DNA of 64,000 bases, taken from contig NC_056041.1 of NCBI RefSeq assembly GCF_004379255.2, positions 1,612,001-1,676,000 on the forward strand, written 5' to 3'. Positions 11,791-22,418 of the stretch are shown piece after piece. Numbering within the stretch: the stretch's first letter is position 1; each line of letters opens with the position of its first letter. Origin of the DNA: Salvia splendens. Its lineage: Eukaryota > Streptophyta > Magnoliopsida > Lamiales > Lamiaceae. The notes under the pieces were generated by a model, which saw only the letters and a program-made list of their open reading frames with translations, did not search any database and was not told where the DNA came from. The translations under genes were made by a program, and so were the position numbers.

Positions 11791-12458
11791 TACTCTCTCA
11801 TAGCTCGTAACCGCAGCTATGAAATGATCCCTCAATATTGATACATAATTCAATTCGTCGAGATTACTGTGTTCACTTCTTCCTCAATCAATATTTTTTT
11901 TTCTGAGCTACATAATTTATCATCATCTCTACTATTGATCAGTAAGTTTTCTGATTTTTGCTTACGATTTTGTGTGATTTTTGAGTTTGTTTTACAGTAG
12001 TAACTTTTTTTCTTCTTCATACTACTCGGTGCTGAGCTGATTTGGCTAAGGGATGCAAAACTGTTTATTCGTTTTGTTTTTTGTATGTTGTTTGATAGTG
12101 ATTGTATATTTATGAACATAATTTCTGTGTGGAAAAAACTACTATTGGAGAATTTGTTCGTGTCGAGCATTGGATTTTTGGCGTTTCCAGAGATTGAAAG
12201 AGTGTGATTAGTGATTATGATGTTTTTCTAGCGGGATAGGAATTTTAGATTGAGGAATTGGGGATGTTTGTCTCTCTCACTAGGAAATTCCATTTTTAGC
12301 ATCTCCTAGATTTTCTTTTTTCAGAAACTGATGGATTTTGTAGTAGGTTATGAAAGCATTTTATGAATTATGTTGTGGAATGATGATAATTTTATGCACA
12401 TTTTGTGGCTGAATGGTCTCTGTGAATAACTTTGTTATATGATCAATTAGGGAAATAA
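11791..12458. other. Putative 5' region of the KOC1-like locus
   Basis: AT-rich sequence that probably held the promoter and a 5' UTR intron (a TTAG acceptor lies just before the ATG at 12459). Nothing else is supported. Confidence 0.4.
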
Positions 12459-14378
12459 ATGGCAGGACAAACTGTTGCAAATCGGCCTGCGCCTTCGTTC
12501 GATTTTGTCATGGTTGATGGAGTGTCTAGTGATGTTGTTAGCACCACCTTAGGTGCATCATCTCACCGGTGGATTGATCCAGCGACGATTAAGCTCAGGC
12601 ACCGGATTGGGAGAGGGGTGTTTGGTGATGTTTGGTTAGCAATACATCACCGTTCGTCTCAAGACCATGACGAGTATCAGGAAGTTGCGGTGAAAATGTT
12701 GCACCCGGTGGAAGAGGAAAACATTAGGGATGTCTTGAATAGACTGGGTGATTTGATTTTTAAGTGTCAAGGGTTAGATACAGTTTGTTTGCTCTACTGG
12801 CTTTCGGTTATCAATAAGAGAGTGAGTTTTCTCATTGGCCTTTTGGTGCATTGTTCGAATTCATAGTGGAAATGGATGATGAGGATGTAGAAATCTGAAG
12901 TGTTATATTGCCTTGTTCTTGTATATATGCATTGTAATGCAATTCTACGATGGCTCAGTCGGGGACAAAATGGCTCGTCTCAATGGGGGGAAGCTGTCTC
13001 TTGGAGATGTTCTTCAGTGATGTTTTGTTGTTGGTTTCGGAGTTTGGGGTCATCTGTGAGTACTTACTTTGAGTGTGATGATTACAGGTATGGAGTGGAT
13101 CTAGCTCAGGGAATAATGGACCTCCATGCAAAAGGGATCCTTATCCTCATATTGGTATCCCTTACATGTTGTTAGGGATTCCATTGCCTAGTAAAGACAT
13201 GGATCGAAGACTTGGGAATCCGATATATATGGCTCCGGAGCAATGGCAGCCGGAAGTGAGAGGTCATATATCTGTTGAGACTGATTCGTGGGGATTTGGT
13301 TGCAGCATATTAGAGATGCTAACCGGGATACAGCCGTGGAGTGGTAAATCGGTTGAGGAGATAAACAAGTTGGTTGTAACAAAGCAAGAAAAACCTCATA
13401 TTCCCAGCGGCCTCCCCACTGCAGTTGAGAATGTTATTATCGGATGTTTTGAGGAGCCGTCCTGTGATGGCAGATATTTTACATGCTTTCAAGAGGTATC
13501 ATTTTCTTGATTCTTGATGCAAGTTTCATGTTTCAGATGCATCTGCTATTTTATTGTGTTTCACCGAACTTTTATACGAATTTGCAGTTCGCAGAGTGCA
13601 GTTTGTCAAGACGGAAGCTGGACAGGTCTTGGAAGTAGAATGATCAGAGACAAACCGGGTGGCGGTGGGTATACAGAGTGGTTCCTTGCTAAGGATCACC
13701 TGCAAGTCGGGGATGTGGTCCGGTCTAGGAAAGCGAACACGTGCAGCCCCAAAAATATGGTTGTGCCCGAGGGGTCTGTGGTGGGTCTAGAACGGGATAC
13801 AGATCGAGATGGATATGTTCTGGTGAGGGTGCATGGAGTTCATGATCTACTACGAGTTCATGTTTCCACATTGGAACGAGTCACGTTTGGCTTGGCTGCA
13901 GGCGACTGGGTTCGCCTGAAGAAAGAAGAGAAGGAGCACTCGCCCATTGGCGTCCTCCACTCAGTAAACTGCGATGGAAGTGTAGCTGTTGCGTTTATAG
14001 GACTGGAGACCCTAGCGAAGGGCATGTATTCACAGTTTGAGATGGCTAAGCCTTCCTGTGCAGGGCAGTTCTTGAAGCTCAAGTCGAGCGTCTTCAGCCC
14101 GCGGTTCGACTGGCCTCGAGGAAGAGGGGGTGATTGGGCCACTGGCCGGATTTGTCAAGTGCTGCCAAATGGGTGCCTCGTTGTCAGGTTCACTGTTGAT
14201 TGCTTTGGGGGTTGCAAGTGCCATAAAAATGGGACTTTTTGTTGGGAAGAAAGTGGGGAGAGGGAGATTGAAGGGAAAGAATCATCTTCTGTACCGAAAC
14301 GATGTTCGGAAAAGAGGCGGCGCCAGAGACGGGAACGCGTCGTGGCGGCCACCGAAGGTGGCTAACATGTTTAGGTGA
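12459..14378 (+). pseudogene. KOC1: KOC1-like protein kinase pseudogene (chloroplast outer membrane kinase family)
   Basis: Fragments run in the order of KOC1, a kinase of the chloroplast outer envelope implicated in protein import. They are the N-lobe with IGRGVFGDVWLA and EVAVKML (12459 to about 12820), GDKMARLNGGKLSLGDVL (12960-13016), YGVDLAQGIMDLHAKGILIL (13091-13150), GIPYMLLGIPLP to GSGW-type C-lobe pieces such as RLGNPIYMAPEQWQPEVRG and DSWGFGCSILEMLTG, and the downstream repeat domain (YTEWFLAKDHLQVGD, HVSTLERVTFGLAAGDWV, WATGRICQVLPNGCLVV). Breaks: the catalytic-loop and metal-binding segment is missing at about 13150-13160, a frameshift lies at about 13455, and a deletion with a frame change at about 14190 joins VVRF to the C-terminal membrane part (LIALGVASAIKMGLFVGKKV in another frame). 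No active kinase can be made. Family order was recalled from memory. Confidence 0.83.
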
Positions 14379-14903
14379 TGGTTTCTTTACCAAAAAACAA
14401 CTGTTAAATCTGCATAGTAGTACTAGTAGATGTACATCAATTTTCTTACAATGAAGTATCAAAATATAGGAAACTCGACTTTCTTTGTGTAAATAGATTT
14501 ATGACTTTCTCTCGTTATTTATTTCTTGCTTGAATGTAAAGCCTTTACATAATTGTGCTATATTGGCTGGTAAATAGGAGTATTTGCTTTTCCCTTATTT
14601 GAAGTTTGAAACTTAAAAAATACTTAAAATATGAAGACCAAATCACACAATTATAGAATACAAAAGTGATCAATTATCCAACAAAACTAGCAAATTCCAC
14701 ATGTTTTTCTCAACTCTGAATTATGTATACAAATCGGACTTTCAATATATATGTACACTGTTGCATACAGCACCGCGAGAGACCAAAAAATTCGACACCA
14801 ACGCGTTCCTGCTATTAAAACCGCAAACATGGGAAACTCCCCATGTCGTATATATCCAACTCTACACATAATCGGCATTTCTGAATTTACACATGTCCAT
14901 GAG
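14379..14903. other. Convergent 3' intergenic spacer
   Basis: Short AT-rich gap between two convergent loci. It should contain both 3' UTRs. No other feature is seen. Confidence 0.6.
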
Positions 14904-17900
14904 TTAGCTGCTGCTATGTTGGACCTCACTTCCTACATTTACATCTGATGTTTCACCTTTCTCCTTAGATTTCCTCATCTTGAGGCTGTTTACTATAAGG
15001 GAGTTCACCTGCTTTCTCAACGCACCATTATCGGCTAGGAGACTCGTTAGTGTCTGCCTCGATCCCTCGTCTATGGAAGTTGTGTGCTTATCACCATCCT
15101 CAGCTAATAACTGCTCAAACTGATTACATTTAGAAGATGAAACTCCCATCATCACCACAAGGATACATAAGTTCTATTAAAAATCGATGTTTTGGAAATA
15201 GTGATCAATTATTGATATAAACCAAAAGCTAGGAGTGTACCTCAGCAATGAGAAGGTCTATCTGGTTTTCGGATGTGCCAACAAAATCCAACTGATCCAA
15301 TAACGACGGGAGGCTGTCAGCCGTGTCACCTTTTGTGTTTGTTAAATTGTCGATATTGCACTCCTGAAGCTGATCCTGAAGAATCTTGCATCTGTCCAGC
15401 AACTTCCTCCAAGAGGATCTCACCTGCTCATTTCTCTCTCTTTCTTCCTGAAGAAGTTCCTGTGAATCCAGAAGCAGTTCAAAAAGTAACAGAAGATCAA
15501 CATTCTTGATTAAACGAAGTTTGTCCAGATTCGCATGTTGTACTATACGCTTCTCAAGATTCGACATTAGAGTTGGAACCATGTTATGTAGGCAGAGTGA
15601 CTGAGGGATGATAATTGTTTTGGATATTACAAGTCAATATAGTAGTCCAACTAAGTATACCTCCATTTCAGATTTTTCTCTGAGAGACTGCTTGAGCTGT
15701 TGCGTTAGTTCTGATTGGGAACTTCTTAATGATCTTACTTCCTTGACAAGAACTTTAATATCAGCTTTTGATTTTACTTCCAGCTCTTGATGTCGCTTCA
15801 ACAAATCCTCAAACTGCTGTTTTGAAGAGTCCAACTCCTGGCACAACGTATCCGTCTGCTGATTTCTTGGTGAAACAGAAGGCTGAGCATCTGTGCTCTG
15901 ATCCTGGAATAGGATTTTGTCGTTATAGATATTTCAAGCTTACCTAAACTACCACAGTGAAGTCAATGAACAGGGTACGGAACCTGTTGCTGATTCAACT
16001 TTAGTTCTAGTTCCATAGACCTCCGCCTAAGTTCTTCCATATCCCACTGCATTTGAGTAACTCTTTCTCTTTCAATTAGTATAGCCTGCTCAAGATTTTC
16101 TGTACTTTTTTGTTTAGTGGTTTCAAGCTCCACGTCCAAATCCTTCACCTGGGTATAAATGAGAACTCGTGAATATTTAAGTTTGGCGAAAAAAAGATGT
16201 GTCACTACTGCTAATTTCACACGCGTCAGAATTATTTTTTCGTGTTCGAGTCTAATACCAAATGCCAAAGATAACAATTAGGACTCAAATTGTAAAACAG
16301 TGTTACCAATAGACATTTGTAACCTTTCCTCAACAGACCTGATGCCAAAATATAATATGGGTTCAAACTGTCAGCATTCAGATACCTTTGTTGCAAGATA
16401 GTCCTTCACGGCAATTTCTTGATTCAATCTCGATATAAGATCTTCCATATCAGTCTTGGCAGTAATCAACCTCCGCTGCATTGTCATAAGTACTCTATTA
16501 ATCTTCTGGCGCTGATCCACTGGGACCAGTAGGTGTATATCATCTGGAAGATGATAATCAGAGTTTCCAACAGTTCCAGTGGTTCGTCCAACCACAGCTG
16601 CACTCCCAAAATCAAAAGCCCCATGTCCATTTGAATTCGGAAATGCTAAACTTGATGACTCACTGCCTCGTAAAGAGCTCCTGTCGCTTCCAATGCTATC
16701 AGTCGAAAGCTTTCGGCCATGATGAACCAATGAACTATTTTCAGCCAGATGCTCTGACATATCTTCTGTGTGATGAGAGGCTTTCAAAGAACTTCCATTA
16801 CTCAGGTTCTGCTCAGAATCATGATTTTCTCTGGCATGCAGCTTATGTTTAGGAAAATTCTCAAGCTTCTCTAGAATAGCATTCCCCATACACAAGCCCT
16901 CGTCGATGTTTGACATGCCATACTTGACAAATTTATCCACTGTACTCGTTGCATCATCATAAAATGATAGATCCTCAGTCCCAACTTCTGAGTTGTTGTC
17001 CCTTCCAAGGCTATGTGAACCAATATCAGATATCTCATAAGCTGTATCACTGCCATAATCTGATGCCACCGATGAAGTACCTGCTACCAACATGCTTGAA
17101 TTTGGGTGAACATGATGAGATGAGTCTGTCGTAGTTACAGAATTATGTGAATCGGGGGGACTCTGCAGGCCCTCTTCTTGGAATGCTGGAGAAAAAATGC
17201 AACAATACAGAATTTATAAGTAGCTCTAGTATGGAGATCCAGACCCCATAGGGCATAGATTAAACAAAAATTGATGTAAAGAAAATTAATAGCATAGAAA
17301 TATCAAATTACAGCATACTCACATGACCTAGCAGCAGCTTCCAGTTCAAGAAAGGATGCGATGACAATGCTTCTTGACAAATCAATATCTGATAGTAAGT
17401 TTGCCATCCATTCCTCCAAAGAACTCCTTCTCTGTAATAAAACAGAAGCCTCTAATAATCTTACCAGTTAACTGAAAGTAGAGAAGTAGAATACAAACAA
17501 GAGCTCCAGTCTCCAAAACATATCTAGTTATCTACAATCTCCATCCTAGAACTTATAGTTATGTTGTTTTAGAGATAAGCTTGGGATTTAGATGTATAAT
17601 AAAAATAAGGCCTCAAGAGCAACCATAAAAATGTGCCAAGACTCATCCCACCCCTCAAAAAAGAAAAGTGTTTGCAATGCAATCTTATGACTATAATAAT
17701 CAAAGCTATAAACAATCTTTACCGCTTCCAGCATTGCCCTTGTTTTCATCCGCAAGAGCCCCTTTGGTGGAGTTGGTGGAATGCTTTTCTGAGGAAAGGC
17801 TCTTTTGAGCTACAGGAGAAAGTTGAAAACAATACCAGAATCAATATATTACAACTTTATCAAGAAACATGCAAATGCTCAGTCATGGCAGTGTTATCAA

Positions 17901-19708
17901 TCTCGTATGGCAGCTTATGGCGGTTCGCCTAAAAACTGCCACAGGGATATGGTGTATTAGTATGGCGGATATGGCGGTCAATAATTAAATAAATAAAATA
18001 ATACTTATTATTTATACATAATTCAAAAATTGGAAAATAACAAAAATATAACATCTAAAACTCTTAAAACAATTAATAAAGCATAAAATACAGCTCTAAC
18101 ATCCATGTTTCTTGCATAATGCCCCATTCCTAAATGCAGTACACACGCAATGTTGTCAAATGACGGATATGGCGGTGCTATGGCAGCGCCATGTTGCTAT
18201 GGCATTTCCACCACAGAACGCCATGCCATAGCGCCGTGGCGCTGCCATATCCACTATTTGATAACATTGAGTCATGGAAACAAATAGCAAGACATATTCT
18301 TCATACAAGTTTAAGTATGTGATGCCACAACCCTATCTAAAACATTTGAGCTTACAGCGGCATGTAATTTTAGGAAATCGTTGAATCTCCTCAATACAGT
18401 TCTTGTGGTCGTAATCCCCTCTGGTGACTGTATGCCAACCTGAACCCTGTAAAACTGCACCTTGCAATTGTTAATTCTGGAACCACTAGCAAGTAAAAAA
18501 CCAATACGAGAAAAGGTCCCGAGGAACATAACATTCACCAAAAAAGGGACCTGGAATGACACTGGATATCAATGGTATTCAAAGGAGGAGAAGAGATTCA
18601 TCCTTTCACATATGCGTAGGAAAAAGAAGGCACAATCACAATAGAAAAAAGGTGATATATTGTAAGAATATATGAAATGTAACATATTTTGAATCAACTT
18701 TCTTGCCATAACTTCCATAGATATATAATATATTGGCTTAACTGCATAAGACCTAGCTTTCGCACCACCAACCAGTTGCTGGGAGAAACTGACCAGTTCA
18801 TCATTGAAAATCTTAAAAGGTTTTAAAGCAAGGGCACGGCCTACATCAACTTGATGGAAGTGAAGCAATTTCTTTTAACTAATATTCAATTTTTGTGTAG
18901 TCATAACTGTGTACAATTTATAAATCATACTTCATGTAATAATCATGCAAAGAAACATTAGACCAATACCACTGTTGGGTCAGAATCTCTCGACTTTCCA
19001 AGTACAATCCATGAAGGTACAGTGATGCAGTAACTCCATCCTGTCCGAGGATCGTGAGGCCAAACACTTTCTCTCCCTGCCTGCAAAGTACATTAACATT
19101 GCCCTTTCTAAGTAACAATAGTCATGTCTAAGTAATAAAAATGAATAAGGTTTATCAACTAAAAGTATAAAATCAAGCCAAACATAGCACCAAGGCTTAA
19201 GTACACATCAACATTTCAGGAAACTAACAGTTATAGCAAATTTCATAGCAGAAAGTTAATACTTTTTCTTGCTTAAAAACAACCTTCCTCTTAAACCACA
19301 TCTTGATCTACAAGCAAAGAATTTCTTCCTTAGGATTACAAATTTACAACATAATTTTAACTAATTTAAACTATTTAACCAATATTAGTACTGAGCTTAA
19401 CAGTATCGAATAACCAATGCATGGAACCCAAACTTCACAGAAAATAATCTGATCTTTCTCTTACTCATGATTGTGTACCTAACGAGCTTATCACACAGCT
19501 AAATTCGCTAAAAATAAATCAAACCGACAGCTATCGAAATCGATCAAAGCATCCATGTAAGCGAATTCAAATTCCAGTAAATTCATCGATATCCAGAAAA
19601 TTAAGAGCAGAATCATACCCAAATTCGAGGCGGAGGGCTCCAATCCATTCCCAACGGCAAAGGCGAAGTCCCATCGTGGCGATGCTTCTGTGGACTCGGC
19701 CGCTGCAT
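14904..19708 (-). CDS. EREL1: PX-domain endosomal Rab effector, EREX/EREL type
   Basis: Ten exons join in phase: 19708-19619, 19080-18970, 18454-18356, 17809-17723, 17431-17323, 17185-16386, 16148-15984, 15903-15661, 15459-15241 and 15119-14904, about 712 residues. The start [20 protein letters not shown] and the block [20 protein letters not shown] are characteristic of EREX. The PX domain follows ([32 protein letters not shown], about residues 40-165) and binds phosphoinositides. A long acidic/serine linker comes next, then coiled coils ([30 protein letters not shown]). In Arabidopsis EREX binds canonical RAB5 and acts in transport to vacuoles. An hAT MITE sits in intron 3. Near-neighbour VAMP71 genes act in the same late endocytic route. 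Each exon-phase sum closes, so I consider the gene intact. Confidence 0.92.
17889..18269. mobile_element. Non-autonomous hAT element in an intron of the EREX-like gene
   Basis: Ends CAGTGTTATCAA and (other strand) CAATGTTATCAA are inverted. An exact 8-bp target duplication AGTCATGG flanks them (17881-17888 and 18270-18277). The interior carries TATGGCGG/GCCATAGC repeats. A second TIR-like start, CAATGTTGTCAAA at 18148, lies inside and suggests a nested or partly duplicated end. Confidence 0.9.
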
Positions 19709-20907
19709 CTCCACAAGTCTGGAATCCGATCACTTCACACAGTCGTAATTCAACAAAACGATCGATCACTTGGATATTTTAATCACTACAATGTAACTAA
19801 GTCACTAAAACCCAGCAGCAATCTCAAGGCGACCCTGATTAATTGGGCATCAAAACGAATTTGGAATTAGAGTACAATTAGGGTTTTGAGAAATTGAGAT
19901 CAGAGGGCGCACGATACAGGCAGCAGGATTAGAGAAGCAGAAAGTGGGAGGTGGCTACAAAGCGCAGGTGGTGCGCTGCTTCGATTTGCTCCACCATTTT
20001 TGTCTTTTTTGCCTCTTCCGATCTAACACGTTTTTCTTCAAAGCGTGATCCACCGCATCGGATGGTACAAGATAGCAGTCACATGAGAGAATCGACTGTT
20101 TTGATACTAATTTTGTCTTTTTTTTCCAATCCCAAAATATTTGCTCTCTCTTCAAGAATAATCAAATTCATAACTGGTTTTAATATTAAAAATTGGAAAT
20201 TTTCGAGGAAAATGATTAATGTCTGTGATAAGTTAAAGATCTATTAGTTTTAATTCCCAAATAAAGTGTACTATAATCAATTTCTTCCTCTAGATAATTG
20301 TCAATTGTAATTTATTTTCTTTTATGAATATAACAAAACTAAAGCCTAATTTTTGGCTAGGCCATGTAGCAAATGTAGTGGTGGTAGTAGTAAATTTCAA
20401 TTGAGGCATGCCTTACACGATGTGATAAGGAATTCAAAATGACTTTCTTTTTAATCCACACAATTTATGTATGTGAATGTGAATGTTGTGATAGTTGTTT
20501 TTCAAGAAAATGCAAAATTCTGTGTTGTACATTTGTTGTCGTTAAGTTAAAACCAAGACGTGTGTGTATGGACTAAACCTCGAATCTCCAATACAAAAAA
20601 GACAGTAGCAATAATAATAAAATTAAAGTGAGACGAATTGTGTATATAATGTGAAATAAATCCAGCAATTCGATAATTTTGGACACATGCATCAAATCGT
20701 CACAAGAATAACAGTAAATTTTACTGCAGATACAATGATGCATTATTAGACTACAGGCAAACATTCTTGCCTAGTCTATTGCATAAAATTAAATCATTCA
20801 AACCTACAGAGAGAGAGAGAACACACACAAACTAAGAAGAGGAACACAATACAAATACAAATACAAATCAATCTCAAGTTTATTGAACTTCTCAGTTCTC
20901 ACTGCAT
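19709..20907. other. EREX 5' region and left part of the duplicated segment
   Basis: 19709-19990 is the 5' flank of the EREX-like gene. From about 20180 the sequence is the left end of the tandemly duplicated segment (compare 26880 onward). A GA-rich tract lies near 20808. No coding sequence is supported. Confidence 0.55.
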
Positions 20908-21282
20908 TCAAACACATTTGAAACCGGGAGGGACCGTTTTCTGGCAAGCGCTAAGCAAAACGCTGAGCGCCACCGGGATGTCCAGGTTGATGCCGAGCAC
21001 GTTCGCCTTGATGGCAGTGCAAAGGCACGCCGCCACCTCCAAGTCAGCCAGCCCCTCGAGCAGTGGGCAGCACTTGTCACCCGAAGGGGGCGCCCCGACC
21101 ACCACATTCACCAGGCCGAGGAGGTCGGCGCAGACACCGAGCTTCAACGTGTCCCTGGGGCAGAACGGGTTCGGCGGGGGCACCTTGGGAGCTGGGTGTG
21201 GCTTGCACGTGCCGCACCCGGAGGTGAAGGCAGCAGAGAGGAGGAGGAATGAGAGGATTACGACGGCTCGGGCAGCGGCCAT
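20908..21282 (-). CDS. Eight-cysteine motif protein, HyPRP / lipid-transfer-like (DC2.15 type)
   Basis: Single-exon, 124 residues. A signal peptide (about residues 1-22, AVVILSFLLLSAAFTSG) is followed by a short proline-containing linker (PHPAPKVPPPNP). The eight-cysteine domain comes next in the order C, C, CC, CLC, C, C: CPRDTLKLGVCADLLG, GDKCCPLLEGL, VAACLCTAIKANVLG, SACQKTVPPGFKC. Such proteins are secreted to the cell wall and bind or shuttle lipids; several relatives act in priming and defence. The linker is short for a HyPRP. A TATA box lies about 70 bp upstream. It is the intact member of a duplicated pair; the copy at 28489-28813 is broken. Confidence 0.93.
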   Translation of the reverse strand: MAAARAVVILSFLLLSAAFTSGCGTCKPHPAPKVPPPNPFCPRDTLKLGVCADLLGLVNVVVGAPPSGDKCCPLLEGLADLEVAACLCTAIKANVLGINLDIPVALSVLLSACQKTVPPGFKCV

Positions 21283-22418
21283 GAAGGTGAACTAGGGTTA
21301 GGACTTAAGAGAGAGAAGTGTGAGAAGGGGTGAGCGGAAATCTCCTTGTTATATAGAAGGGGAAGTGAGGTTGGTGATTGGAGAGGAATTGAGTGGAAGA
21401 GAGAGAGAGGGATGGCATACAATCAAGTTGGATTTTTGTAAGCTTGTGGAGAAGCTCACCAAATGGTACAGAATATACAGTAATTAGCAGAATCATAAAT
21501 AGGTAAATTAGGACAATTTTGGCAAGTATTATGCTAATGATGAAATGTACAATGCTATAAAGCATGGGATGTTATGTTTTGGTTAAGACATGATGGGCCC
21601 CTCAATCTGGAAAACACATGCTAAAGGAGGCAAATCTGGACCAATGCTTCAACAGCATGTGACTGTTTTTTATTTCTAGTGTAAATTCTTATATTTATCA
21701 AGATTTAGAGTAACAATCAAATGGAAAGAATCCAAAAGCTAGAGTATAGAAATGCACCTATTTCCCTCGTTTTTGTGGGGTCTAAAATCAAATTCCACCT
21801 CTATGAAGGATATTTGATACCACTATGAGTGGCCAATGATCCAACAGTAACGCACATAGAGTCAGTTTCATAGTCGATCCAGCTGGCATTTTATCATTGA
21901 AGTGAAAGCAGCAGTGAAAAATATCATTCTGAGAGTTAGGGCGTGAAGTTACAGCAATTACCTCACCGTAGTACCAGGACTGTCTTCCAGAGCAGATGGA
22001 GAGGGAAGTTCTGGCATGCTCTAACAGCACAGAAGCAACGGTGTGATTAGAATTCAAGAAATTTCATCGAGTAGTTAGCAAAGAAAATGTATCCAGGAAA
22101 AAAATGATAATGTCTCAAATGAACAACACTCGATTAAAAATCATGACTTATATATCCAGAAATGTCGATTACAAAACAAACCAACCATTTCGAATTTGCT
22201 TAAAACTACCTTGTGCAATATCTAGATAGAGCTGGTGCCCTACAGAGACAGCTTTACACACGACTAAATCTCAAACCAAGAATAAAAGTATAAAACCATA
22301 AAACCAACAACTTCTTCAGACATCTCAGGGAGATATGAAGTGAAAGAACTGAGTGTACACTTTGACTTAACAGAAGAAAGATAGAGAAATAGCATCCAGA
22401 TGTCACGAGCAGACCTCA
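21283..22418. other. Promoter of the HyPRP-like gene and 3' flank of VAMP71 copy 1
   Basis: Contains the HyPRP promoter and, further right, the VAMP71 3' region. A 59-bp exon-like block at 21962-22020 (minus strand, AG before it and GTAATT after it) is also present in copy 2 at 29477-29535 with the same length and splice borders. Confidence 0.5.
21348..21355 (-). promoter_or_regulatory. TATA box of the HyPRP-like gene
   Basis: TATATAAC on the minus strand, about 70 bp upstream of the ATG at 21282. The same box with the same surroundings is kept in the duplicate at about 28879-28886. Confidence 0.6.

Noticed and set aside
15460..15582. Extra coding at the start of EREX exon 9
   Set aside because: The frame is open leftward, but the acceptor GATTCACAG at 15460 gives the expected join [16 protein letters not shown]. 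The upstream part has no family similarity.
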